From assembly GCA_029976005.1 (NCBI GenBank), contig JARKOQ010000045.1:1-42232 (forward strand): a stretch of DNA of 42,232 bases, read 5' to 3'. This stretch comes from Aggregatilineales bacterium. GTDB lineage: Bacteria; Chloroflexota; Anaerolineae; Aggregatilineales; Ch27. Shown here piece after piece: positions 25,051 through 33,132 of this stretch. The notes under the pieces are model-generated. The model saw only the letters and a list, made by a program, of their open reading frames with translations. It did no database searches and was not told where the DNA came from. A program made the translations under genes and the position numbers. The first letter of the stretch is position 1. Every line of letters starts with the position of its first letter.

Positions 25051-26058
25051 ATGGCCAGGAAAGAACGGCGCGTGACCATTGAGGACGTGGCCCGCGAAGC
25101 GGGGGTATCCCCGATGACCGTCTCGCGGGTGGTCAACAACACCGGCCGCATCAGCGATCGGACGCGTCGCCACGTGCAGGACGTGATCAGCCGGATGGAC
25201 TATCGCCCCAGCCGCGCCGCGCGCACCCTGGTCACGCGCCAGACCAAGATGATCGCGATCGTCGTGCCGGACATCACCAACCCGTATTTCGCCGAAATCC
25301 TCCAGGGCGCGGAGGATGTGGCCTGGGCGCATGGGTACGGCGTGCTGCTGAGTAATACCAACGAGAGGCCGGCACGCGAGGAAGCCGTGCTCAGCCAGAT
25401 TGAGGAGACCACGGCCGACGGCCTGATTGTGTGCGCTTCGCGGCTGGCGGATGACGTGCTGCTGCCCCTGATCGCCAAGCGGCGGGCCGTGGTGCTGATC
25501 AACCGCGAAGGGCAGGACCGGTTCGCCAGCGTGGTGCGCAGCCGGTATGGGTTCGGTTACCGCGCGGTGCGGGCCGCCCGCTATCTGGTCGGTCTGGGCC
25601 GCCGCCGGATCGGCTATCTCCTGCTCCAGCGCGGCGGGGTGCGCTCCAACCTGGGGATGTTCGTGCAGGCGATGAACGACCTGGCGGCGGAGACGAACCC
25701 CGATTGGTACCGGACCAGCCTGCCGACCTGGGAAAGCGGCTATGAGGCCGCCCGTGGGCTGCTGGCCGATCATCCTGAGCTGGACGCGGTCGTCGGCGGC
25801 AACGATCTGGTGGCCCTGGGCACGATGCGGGCGGCGATCGAGCTTGGGCGGCGCATCCCGGACGATCTGGCCCTGATCGGCGGCGACGACATCCTGATGG
25901 CCCGCGAGGTGACCCCGGCGCTGACGACCTTCTCCGTCCCCAAGTTCGAGATGGGCGCGGCGGCGACGCGCCTGCTCCTCGATCAGTTGGGCGGGGATGC
26001 CCGCTACCAGGAATACCTGTACGACGAGGAGATGATCGTGCGCGCCAGCACGGGGTGA
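25051..26058 (+). CDS. LacI-family transcriptional regulator of the hexuronate regulon
   Basis: A 335-aa regulator. Residues 8-27 form the helix-turn-helix (TIEDVAREAGVSPMTVSRVV), followed by the hinge SRAARTL whose Leu typically enters the minor groove at a central CpG. A periplasmic-binding-protein-like sensor domain follows (IAIVVPDITNPYFAEILQG; NDLVALGTM; LIGGDDI). ATG at 25051 has AAGGAG six bases upstream; an in-frame TTG at 25021 is not needed. It is divergent from the transport operon and sits by four CpG-centred palindromes, including one at its own promoter, predicting repression of transport, kdgK and itself. The inducer is likely a pathway intermediate such as KDG; not shown by sequence. 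uxaE follows after 78 bases. Confidence 0.93.
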   Translation: MARKERRVTIEDVAREAGVSPMTVSRVVNNTGRISDRTRRHVQDVISRMDYRPSRAARTLVTRQTKMIAIVVPDITNPYFAEILQGAEDVAWAHGYGVLLSNTNERPAREEAVLSQIEETTADGLIVCASRLADDVLLPLIAKRRAVVLINREGQDRFASVVRSRYGFGYRAVRAARYLVGLGRRRIGYLLLQRGGVRSNLGMFVQAMNDLAAETNPDWYRTSLPTWESGYEAARGLLADHPELDAVVGGNDLVALGTMRAAIELGRRIPDDLALIGGDDILMAREVTPALTTFSVPKFEMGAAATRLLLDQLGGDARYQEYLYDEEMIVRASTG

Positions 26059-26136
26059 ACTGGAGACAAGTGGCAAGAGGCGAAAAGTTACTCTTTCGCG
26101 GATTGCACGCTGCTATTATTTTGAGGAGAGAACACG

Positions 26137-27576
26137 ATGATTACACTTCCCGAATTTTCCGTGCCGGTGTTCGAAGAATCGGTGGTCAACGAGGGAGGGA
26201 CGACCTATGCCCTGGGGATCAGGCCGGAGGGCGGCAAGGCCCTGATCGTGCGCGGCCTGACGGCCGGTTTCGAGGGCGAAGCGGCCGAAAGCGGCCTGCT
26301 GGTCTGCCCCCTGACGGCCGCCAACGCGCGGGCGCTGCGGGCGCGCCTGCCCTGGCTGAACCCGGTCCCGTTGGGCCTGGCGACTTCGGCCGGGTTTGGC
26401 GACCGGCTGGGCATCGCCACGCCGGGCCACGTCCAGGCCGCGCGCGGCACCGGAGTCGCGCCGATCTTCGCCCAGCAGTCGGTGCGGGAGAATACGCGCA
26501 CCGGCCGGACGCCCCAGCAGGTGGTCGACGACGCGACCTGGGGGGTCTTCCAGGCCGGGTGGCGCGCGGCGTGGGGCGCGGACGCCGACCACATGAAGCA
26601 CCTGACCGACGTGCCCTTTTTTGTCCAGGCCGGGTATCGCTTCTTCACCATCGATCCGGGCGACCGGGTGGATGACGCCGCCGATTCGGATGGCCTGGCC
26701 GTCCTGCGGGAGAAGGTCACGCGCCTGCCCTGGGATGTCCTGCACAGCACGCTCGCGGAGACCCAGGCCCGCTACCAGCGCGGCTTTGACCTGGAGACCC
26801 GGCGGCTGGACTTCGACGAGACGACCCTGCTGCGCGCGCTGGCCAAATATGGCGCGGCGGTGGCCCATACCGTCCAGATGACAAGCCGCATCCAGGCTGA
26901 ACTGGGCGGCCGCCCCTTCGACCTGGAGATGTCGGTCGACGAGACCGGCACGGCCACCTCCCTGCACGAGCATTTCTACATCGCCTCCGAGCTTCGGCGG
27001 TTGGGCGTGCCGTTCGTCAGTCTCGCGCCGCGCTTCGTGGGCCGCTTCGAAAAGGGCGTGGACTACATCGGCGACCTGGGCGAACTGGAAGCCAACATCG
27101 CCGGGCACGCCGAGATCATCCGCACCTTTGGAGACAGCTACAAGCTCAGCCTGCATACCGGCTCGGACAAGTTCACGGTCTACCCGCTGGCGGCGCGCCA
27201 CGCGCGCGGGCTGGTGCACCTCAAGACGGCGGGCACCAGTTACCTGGAAGCCCTGCGCCTTGTGGCGAACGCCGACGTGCCGCTGTTCCGGACGATCCTG
27301 GACTTCGCGCGGGCGCATTACGAGGAAGATCGCAAGACCTACCACGTCTCCGCCGTGCTGGACAGAGTCCCCGCCGCGGCGGGCCTGACCGACGCCCAGT
27401 TGCCCGGCCTGCTCGACCAGTTCGACGCCCGGCAGGTCCTGCACGTGACCTTCGGCTCGGTGCTGGATACCTTCGGGGCGGCGTTGATGCCCCTCTTGCG
27501 GGGGCGCGAGGCCGAATATCACGCCTTCCTCAAGCGCCACTTCGACCGGCACCTGGCCCCCTTCGTGAAGGGGTAG
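26137..27576 (+). CDS. uxaE: Tagaturonate/fructuronate epimerase UxaE
   Basis: A 479-aa protein matching UxaE, the epimerase first described in Thermotoga maritima that converts D-tagaturonate to D-fructuronate and so joins galacturonate to the mannonate branch. Recognisable blocks are GFGDRLGIATPGH (86-98), ADADHMKHL (148-156) with putative metal and substrate residues, FTIDPGDRVDD, EMSVDETGTATSLHEHFYI, and SLHTGSDKFTVYPL near 344-357. GAGGAG lies seven bases before the ATG. It is downstream of lacI and probably in the same transcript. Its presence explains why no altronate branch (UxaA, UxaB) is seen. Confidence 0.92.
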   Translation: MITLPEFSVPVFEESVVNEGGTTYALGIRPEGGKALIVRGLTAGFEGEAAESGLLVCPLTAANARALRARLPWLNPVPLGLATSAGFGDRLGIATPGHVQAARGTGVAPIFAQQSVRENTRTGRTPQQVVDDATWGVFQAGWRAAWGADADHMKHLTDVPFFVQAGYRFFTIDPGDRVDDAADSDGLAVLREKVTRLPWDVLHSTLAETQARYQRGFDLETRRLDFDETTLLRALAKYGAAVAHTVQMTSRIQAELGGRPFDLEMSVDETGTATSLHEHFYIASELRRLGVPFVSLAPRFVGRFEKGVDYIGDLGELEANIAGHAEIIRTFGDSYKLSLHTGSDKFTVYPLAARHARGLVHLKTAGTSYLEALRLVANADVPLFRTILDFARAHYEEDRKTYHVSAVLDRVPAAAGLTDAQLPGLLDQFDARQVLHVTFGSVLDTFGAALMPLLRGREAEYHAFLKRHFDRHLAPFVKG

Positions 27577-27585
27577 GTCGCCAGC

Positions 27586-27631
27586 GCCCAAACACAAAGC
27601 CCACCGCGAGAGGTGGGCTTTGTGTTTGGGC
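27586..27631. terminator. Bidirectional intrinsic terminator between uxaE and livF
   Basis: A perfect 20-bp stem (27586-27605 with 27612-27631; core AAGCCCACC/GGTGGGCTT) closes a six-base loop. The AAACACAAAG side gives a T-rich right arm in both directions. It lies ten bases after uxaE and serves the convergent liv operon as well. Confidence 0.88.
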
Positions 27632-27641
27632 CTGCGGGCGG

Positions 27642-27659
27642 GACGTCCGGCCGGACGTC
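27642..27659. repeat. 18-bp perfect palindrome, GACGTCCGGCCGGACGTC
   Basis: It follows the terminator and is flanked by GGGCGG. It resembles the palindrome at 11638-11659 in arrangement, with changed arm bases. Confidence 0.7.
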
Positions 27660-27689
27660 TCCACGGGATTTCGGGCCGTCGCGCTTTCG

Positions 27690-28394
27690 TCACGCCCCCA
27701 GGTAGGCTTTCTGCACATCCGGATTGCTGGCGAGCTGGGCCGCCGGGCCGGACAGCACGATGTGGCCCGTCTCCAGCACGTAGGCCCGCTGGGCGATCTT
27801 GAGCGCCATGTGGGCGTTCTGCTCCACCAGCAGGATTGTGGTGCCCTGGGCGTTGATCTCCTTCAGGATGCTGAAGATGTGCTGGACGAGAATCGGCGCG
27901 AGGCCCATCGACGGTTCGTCGAGCAGCATCAGGTGTCCGCCGGTGACCAGCGCCCGGCCAACGGCCAGCATCTGCTGCTCGCCGCCGGAGAGCGTGTCGC
28001 CAAGCTGGTCGCGGCGTTCCCCCAGGCGCGGGAACAGCTCGAACACGCGCTTCATGCGCCGCGCGCGCTCGTCCGCCTGGAGCTGATACCCGGCCAGGCG
28101 CAGGTTTTCCGACACGGTCAGGTTGCCGAAGATGCGCCGCCCCTCCGGGACGAGCGCCAGCCCGCGCTGGACGACCTTGTGCGCGTCCAGGCCGCCGATG
28201 TCCTGGCCCTGGTAGGTGATCCGGCCGCTGTTGGGACTCAGCAGCCCGGCGATGGTGTTCAGGATGGTCGATTTGCCCGCGCCGTTGGCCCCAATCAGGG
28301 TCACGATCTCGCCCTCGTCGACCTCGAAGGAGACGCCGTGCACGGCCCGGATGGCGCCGTACGAGACGTGGAGGTCTTGCACGTTGAGCAGCAT
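27690..28394 (-). CDS. livF: Branched-chain amino acid ABC transporter ATPase LivF
   Basis: A 234-aa ATPase. Walker A is GANGAGKST, the signature is LSGGEQQMLAVGRAL, Walker B is LMLLDEPSMGLAP, the switch is LVEQNA. VPEGRRIFGNLTVSENL is typical of LivF. The start ATG at 28394 overlaps the livG stop by one base (TGATG), indicating coupled translation. The same frame stays open far upstream, but that part is antisense-like sequence inside livG. It is the last gene of the operon, ending near the terminator shared with uxaE. Confidence 0.94.
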   Translation of the reverse strand: MLLNVQDLHVSYGAIRAVHGVSFEVDEGEIVTLIGANGAGKSTILNTIAGLLSPNSGRITYQGQDIGGLDAHKVVQRGLALVPEGRRIFGNLTVSENLRLAGYQLQADERARRMKRVFELFPRLGERRDQLGDTLSGGEQQMLAVGRALVTGGHLMLLDEPSMGLAPILVQHIFSILKEINAQGTTILLVEQNAHMALKIAQRAYVLETGHIVLSGPAAQLASNPDVQKAYLGA

Positions 28395-29167
28395 CAGGCC
28401 ACCTCCCCCTGTTCGCCCAGGTACGCTTCGATGACCTTGGGGTTGTTCTGGATCTCGGCCGGGGTGCCCTCGGCGATGGTCTGGCCGAAGTCCAGCACCT
28501 TGATCCGCTCGCAGACGTTCATCACCAGCCGCATCTGGTGCTCGATCAACCAGATGGTCAGCTTGAACTCGTCCCGAATCCAGTGGATCAGGTCCATGAG
28601 TTCCCCGATTTCCTGCGGATTCATGCCAGCCGCCGGTTCGTCCAGGAGCAGGACGTGCGGCTTGCAGGCCATCGCCCGGACGATCTCCACCCGGCGCTGC
28701 GCGCCGTAGGGCAGGCTGCTGGCCGGTTCGTCGGCGAAGCGCTCCAGCTTGAACAGGCGGAGCAGCGCGAAGGCATCCTCCTTGAACTCGGCTTCCTGCT
28801 GGCGGTAGCGCGGCAGTTGCAGGAAAGCCTCGGCCAGGTTGTAGCGGATGCGGTGGTGGTTGGCGATGCGGATATTGTCCAGCACCGTCATCTGGTTCCA
28901 CAGCCGGATCGTCTGGAAGGTGCGGCTGATGCCCAGCGCGTTGATCGCGTGCGCGGGCTTGCCGACCAGCTCGGTGCCGTTGAGCCGGATGCTGCCCTGT
29001 TTGGGGGTATAGGCCCCGGTCACCAGGTTGAAGACCGTGGTTTTGCCCGCGCCGTTGGGGCCGATCAGGCCGACCAGCTCGCCCGATTCCAGGCTGAGGT
29101 TGAACTCATCCACGGCGCGCAGGCCGCCGAAGGTGTGAGTCAGGTGGTCAATCTGCAGCAGCGGCAT
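28394..29167 (-). CDS. livG: Branched-chain amino acid ABC transporter ATPase LivG
   Basis: A 257-aa ATPase. Walker A is GPNGAGKTT, the LivG-typical ISRTFQTIRLWNQMTVLDNI follows, the signature is LPYGAQRRVEIVRAM, Walker B is VLLLDEPAAGMNP and the switch is LIEHQM. GGAGG lies six bases before the ATG. The gene overlaps the end of livM by 20 bases and livF by one. Confidence 0.94.
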   Translation of the reverse strand: MPLLQIDHLTHTFGGLRAVDEFNLSLESGELVGLIGPNGAGKTTVFNLVTGAYTPKQGSIRLNGTELVGKPAHAINALGISRTFQTIRLWNQMTVLDNIRIANHHRIRYNLAEAFLQLPRYRQQEAEFKEDAFALLRLFKLERFADEPASSLPYGAQRRVEIVRAMACKPHVLLLDEPAAGMNPQEIGELMDLIHWIRDEFKLTIWLIEHQMRLVMNVCERIKVLDFGQTIAEGTPAEIQNNPKVIEAYLGEQGEVA

Positions 29168-30629
29168 CGGACGCCTCCGTTTCCGTGGGCTGGCCCTGGG
29201 TGGGCTTCGGGCGCAGGCCGAGGTTGAGCTTCAGTTCCCGGAACCCGAACAACCCCTGCGGCCGGAAGAGCATCAGCAGGATCAGGATCAGGGGGATGAC
29301 CACCCATTTGAGCACGGCCAGCGGGCGCAGGGCCTCGATCAGGATGGTGAAGATCACGGCGGCGATGATCGAGCCGCTGATGCTGCCCATCCCGCCCAGG
29401 TAGACCATGACCAGCGCTTCGGTGGATTTGAGGATGCCGAAGTTGCCGGGGTTGACGTAGGCCAGCTGGTGGGCGAACAGCCCGCCCGCCACGCCCGCGA
29501 TGAACGACGACACCAGGAAGGCCACCAGCTTGAGCTTGCGGGTGTTGACCCCCATCAGGCTGGAGGCGATCTCGTCCTCGCGGATGGCGATGATTCCCTT
29601 GCCCAGGGTGGAGTTGACCAGGTTGTAGATCGCCGCGATCGACAGCACGGTGAAGAGAAAGATCCAGGTCAGGTTGGTCCACAGCGGGACGCCGTTCAGA
29701 CCGCGTGGCCCGCCGACGACCTCCATGTTGTTGATCACGCCGGTCACGATGAAGTTGATCGCCAGGGTGACGATCGCCAGGTAGTCGCCGCGCGTGCGGA
29801 AGGACGGGAAGGCGACCAGCAGCCCGGCCAGCGCGGCGGCGACCCCGCCGGCCAGCAGGGCGATGATGAACCCGAAGGGCAGGCCGAGATCGGGCGAGAG
29901 CAGGGCCGGGCCGAACACGCTGCTGTTCGTGAAGAAGACCATTGTCAACACGGACGAGACGTACGCCCCGACCGCCATGAATCCGGCATGGCCGACCGAG
30001 AATTCGCCCATGTAGCCGTTGACCAGGTTGAGGCTGGCGGACAGCATGATGTTGATGCCCATGTAGATCAGGATCAACTCGCGCGTGCCGCCATCCGCGC
30101 CCCACAGCATGAGCACCACGTACAGCGCCCCCAGGTGCAGGGCCAGGGCCAGCCAGCGCGGCAGGCGCTGGAGGACCCACAGTGTCGGCCCGCGCAGGAG
30201 CAGGGCAAGAATCAGAATGGGAACAATAAAGATCACAATATCATAGACAAGGACGCGCACGAGCACGCTGAAAAAGCCGGGGTTGCGCGCGCCCTGGTAG
30301 AACAGGGCGTTCCAGAAGGTACTGACCAGTTCGCCAATCGCCGCGCCCGAATCCTGGATGGGCGTTTCGACGTCCATCGACGGGGAGGGGAAGAACGGGG
30401 CCAGGATTCCGGAGAAGTCCAGGTCCGAGAACGGCTCGAAAATATCGACCAGGCCGAAGAACTTTGGAATCTTGCGGAATTCCAGGCTCTTGGCGAAGTT
30501 CTCGCCGACCTGCTGCTCCAGCAGGACGGCCAGCAGGAAGGCCAGCATGAAGGCCAGCACGGGGGTGCGGCCAAGCTGGCGGCGCAGCGGAGCGAGCCAC
30601 CGGGAGACGGTTTGACGCAGGGTGCTCAT
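29148..30629 (-). CDS. livM: Branched-chain amino acid ABC transporter permease LivM with long N-terminal extension
   Basis: A 493-aa permease. The conserved core begins near residue 190 (LILIYMGINIMLSASLNLVNGYMGEFSVGHAGFMAVGAY), followed by RTRGDYLAIVTLAINFI and the coupling segment REDEIASSLMGVNTRKLKL. The first 150-190 residues are extra compared with the usual 300-420 aa: one helix at about 23-40, an outside-facing stretch rich in Pro, Phe and acids, then two more helices at about 125-150 and 158-175. GAGGAG precedes the ATG by two to three bases, close but usable with AAGGAGG. It is nine bases after livH. The charged C-terminal tail overlaps livG. Confidence 0.92.
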   Translation of the reverse strand: MSTLRQTVSRWLAPLRRQLGRTPVLAFMLAFLLAVLLEQQVGENFAKSLEFRKIPKFFGLVDIFEPFSDLDFSGILAPFFPSPSMDVETPIQDSGAAIGELVSTFWNALFYQGARNPGFFSVLVRVLVYDIVIFIVPILILALLLRGPTLWVLQRLPRWLALALHLGALYVVLMLWGADGGTRELILIYMGINIMLSASLNLVNGYMGEFSVGHAGFMAVGAYVSSVLTMVFFTNSSVFGPALLSPDLGLPFGFIIALLAGGVAAALAGLLVAFPSFRTRGDYLAIVTLAINFIVTGVINNMEVVGGPRGLNGVPLWTNLTWIFLFTVLSIAAIYNLVNSTLGKGIIAIREDEIASSLMGVNTRKLKLVAFLVSSFIAGVAGGLFAHQLAYVNPGNFGILKSTEALVMVYLGGMGSISGSIIAAVIFTILIEALRPLAVLKWVVIPLILILLMLFRPQGLFGFRELKLNLGLRPKPTQGQPTETEASDAAAAD

Positions 30630-30638
30630 GGCTCCTCC

Positions 30639-31538
30639 TTACACTTTCTGGCGGCGGGCCACGCCAAACAGGCCGGTCGGGCGCACCACCAGGATGATCA
30701 GCAGCAGGGCGAAAGCGATCGGGTCGCGCCAGGTGGACGAGATTCCCACGTACTGGCCCAGCTCGACCACGAAGATTTCCACGAAGCCCAGTAGCAGCCC
30801 GCCCAGAAACGCGCCGCGCACGTCGCCGATACCGCCAACCACGGCGGCGATGAAGGCCTTCCAGCCGACGCGCATGCCCATGTAGGGGTTGAGGACGGGG
30901 AAGGCCACCCCCCACAGGATGCCGCCCGCGGCGGCCAGGGCCGTGCCCAGGGCGAAGGTCAGCGCGATGATCTGGTTCTGGGAGACGCCCATCAGCGGCA
31001 CGGCGAACTTATCGTAGGAGATGGCGCGCATGGCCATGCCCCACTTGGTGCGCTGCACGATCAGGTACAGGCCCAGGAAGAGCACGAAAGCCAGGACGAT
31101 GATGATGATCTTGACGTTGGAGATGCTCAGCCCGCCGATGTTGTAGACGGTGGTGACAAGGAATTCTTCCGGGTAGTTGCGCGGGTCGGCCCCGGTCAGG
31201 GCCAGCATCCCGTTTTCCAGCAGCAGGCCGACGCCCAGGGCGGTGATCACCACCGACAGGCGCGAGGCGTGGCGCAGCGGTTTGTAGGCCACCCGCTCGA
31301 TGGTCATGCCCAGCAGGGCGGTCAGGATCATCGAGAGCAGCAGGGTTGGCACGAAGGGCAGCTTGAGGGTCATCGAACAGAAGACGCCCAGGAAGGCCCC
31401 GAACATGAAGATGTCGCCGTGGGCGAAGTTGATCAGCAGCAGCACGCCGTAGACCATCGAGTAACCCAGCGCGACCAGGGCGTACAGGCTGCCTAACTGG
31501 AGGGCGTTGATGAACTGTTGCAGAAAAGACAGATCCAT
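30639..31538 (-). CDS. livH: Branched-chain amino acid ABC transporter permease LivH
   Basis: A 299-aa permease with the family opening QQFINALQLGSLYALVALGYSMVYGVL, the NFAHGDIFMFGAF block, and the coupling segment TKWGMAMRAISYDKFAVPLMGV. It ends RPTGLFG. ATG at 31538 is preferred over an in-frame TTG 39 bases upstream, which would fall in the hairpin at 31578-31605; GGAG is about 12 bases before the ATG. It is separated from livK by that hairpin. Confidence 0.94.
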   Translation of the reverse strand: MDLSFLQQFINALQLGSLYALVALGYSMVYGVLLLINFAHGDIFMFGAFLGVFCSMTLKLPFVPTLLLSMILTALLGMTIERVAYKPLRHASRLSVVITALGVGLLLENGMLALTGADPRNYPEEFLVTTVYNIGGLSISNVKIIIIVLAFVLFLGLYLIVQRTKWGMAMRAISYDKFAVPLMGVSQNQIIALTFALGTALAAAGGILWGVAFPVLNPYMGMRVGWKAFIAAVVGGIGDVRGAFLGGLLLGFVEIFVVELGQYVGISSTWRDPIAFALLLIILVVRPTGLFGVARRQKV

Positions 31539-31577
31539 CGCATAGGACTCCGGTTCTGTTCCACAGGGAGGAAGCAA

Positions 31578-31605
31578 GAGCGCCCCGCACGATCACGGGG
31601 CGCTC
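31578..31605 (-). terminator. Intercistronic hairpin after livK
   Basis: GAGCGCCCCG (31578-31587) pairs perfectly with CGGGGCGCTC (31596-31605). On the minus strand it is followed by TTGCTTCC. As with the hairpin at 22565-22597, it lies between a binding-protein gene and its permease gene, so attenuation that keeps the binding protein in excess is likely. Confidence 0.65.
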
Positions 31606-31619
31606 CGGCACAGTCTGGG

Positions 31620-32843
31620 TTACGACGCAGGCGTTGCTGTTGCGGCTGGCTCACCAGCGTCTTCCGGTGGGAAGCCCGCCGGGCAGGCCGAATCGTAGTA
31701 GGTGAAGGCGCCGTCGACGATCTTGATGATGACCGCGCACTTCACGGGGTCGCCCTGCTCGTCGAAGCTCATCACGCCGGTCACGCCTTCGTACAGTTCG
31801 ATCGCGGCCAGCGCGTCACGCACGTCGGCGCGGTCGAGCGAGTTGGCGTCGCGGATCGCGGTGAAGAGGAGCTGGAAGGCGTCGTAGGTCAGCGCGGCCA
31901 CGTCGTCCGGCTTGGCCCCGTACAGTTCTTCGTAATTGGAGATGAAGGTCTGGGCCACGTCGGTGGCGATGTCCGGCGCGTAGTGGGTGCTGAAGAACAG
32001 CCCGTTGCAGGCGTCGCCGCACAGGTCGAGCAGGTCGGGCGTGCCCCAGCTATCGCTGCCCAGGATCGGGCCTTCGTAGCCCAGCTCGCGGGCCTGCTGG
32101 ACGATCAGCGGGACTTCGTTGTAGTACTGGGGCGTGAAGATCACGTCGGGGTTGGCGCGAATGATATTGGTGAGCTGCGAGCTGAAGTCGGTGTCGCCGG
32201 TGGTGAAGCTCTCGAACGCGACGATCTCGATCCCGGAAGCCTCGGCCGCGTCACGGAAGTTCTCGGCCAGGCCCTTGGGATAGTCGCTGGCGATGTCATA
32301 CAGGACGGCGGCGGTGGTGACGCCGAATTCTTCCTGGGCGAAGCCGGCCACGACCGGTCCCTGGAAGGGGTCGAGGAAGGCGGCGCGGAAGACCCACGGA
32401 CGGTCGAGGGTGGTGGCCGGGTTGGTTGACCACGGGCTGATCATCGGGGTCTCGCGGTCGTTGGCGACCTGCCCGGCGGGCACGGCTTCCACGCTGGCCT
32501 GCGGGCCGATAATCGCGATGACTTCCTCGTCCACGATCAGACGAGTGGCGGCCGCGACGGCCGATTCACCCTTCGACTCGCTGTCCTCGACCAGGATGAC
32601 GACCTCGTAGTTTTCGCCGTCGATCTGGAGGCCGCACTGGGCATTGATTTCCTCGACGACCATCTCGGCCGCCTCGACCGTGCTCTGGCCGACCTTGGGC
32701 CGGTCGCCGGTCAGGGAGGCGATCACCCCGATCGGGACTTCACCCACAAAATTGCAGTCGTCTTGAGCAGCGACCGTCAGGCCGCCCAGGGCAGAGACCA
32801 GCAGGGCCACGACAAGAAGAAGACGCGAAACATGCTTGGACAT
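31620..32843 (-). CDS. livK: Branched-chain amino acid-type solute-binding protein LivK
   Basis: A 407-aa exported binding protein of the Leu/Ile/Val-amide family. The signal peptide ends TVAAQ (about 1-27) with no lipobox. The mature part has IGVIASLTGDRPKVGQS, then VIAIIGPQASVEAVPAG (ligand loop), SPWSTNPATT, and ALTYDAFQLLF. Six cysteines in the mature protein (two as LCGDAC) could form three disulfides, fitting an outside location. The Thr/Ala/Pro-rich tail (PAATATPAS) looks flexible. ATG at 32843 is chosen over a GTG nine bases upstream because AGGTG is eight bases before it. Substrates of this family range from branched amino acids to amides and urea; none is fixed here. Confidence 0.92.
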   Translation of the reverse strand: MSKHVSRLLLVVALLVSALGGLTVAAQDDCNFVGEVPIGVIASLTGDRPKVGQSTVEAAEMVVEEINAQCGLQIDGENYEVVILVEDSESKGESAVAAATRLIVDEEVIAIIGPQASVEAVPAGQVANDRETPMISPWSTNPATTLDRPWVFRAAFLDPFQGPVVAGFAQEEFGVTTAAVLYDIASDYPKGLAENFRDAAEASGIEIVAFESFTTGDTDFSSQLTNIIRANPDVIFTPQYYNEVPLIVQQARELGYEGPILGSDSWGTPDLLDLCGDACNGLFFSTHYAPDIATDVAQTFISNYEELYGAKPDDVAALTYDAFQLLFTAIRDANSLDRADVRDALAAIELYEGVTGVMSFDEQGDPVKCAVIIKIVDGAFTYYDSACPAGFPPEDAGEPAATATPAS

Positions 32844-33064
32844 AGTCTTCACCTTTGGTATTCAACTGCAACCGGACAAAAAACATAAACGGGGCGTCCT
32901 CTCAATCTGGTTCGAGACCGATGGCAACCTCCTTATGGCTGGCGTGTCGGAAACGGACGGGGATAGGCCCGGCGAAGTGGATGCGCGCATCCTGTACAAA
33001 TGGCTGTGCGAAATGTGGGCATGATCGCTACATGCCTGGCTTATTTATCCACTCTTGCTCAGTG

Positions 33065-33070
33065 TATACT
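33065..33070 (+). promoter_or_regulatory. Possible -10 element for alr
   Basis: TATACT lies 68 bases before the chosen alr start, in an AT-rich stretch unlike the surroundings. No convincing -35 was found. The remaining 290-base gap between livK and alr holds no repeat or gene that I can support, and no clear liv promoter. Confidence 0.4.
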
Positions 33071-33132
33071 AAATCATCTTGAATATGAAACAGGTAGTTT
33101 TCATGATCGCGTTTAGGAGTTCAGTCCAATTC

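Noticed and set aside
32836..33024. 62-codon open frame between livK and alr
   Set aside because: It starts inside the livK start region and has no ribosome-binding site or recognisable motif; more likely leader and promoter sequence.
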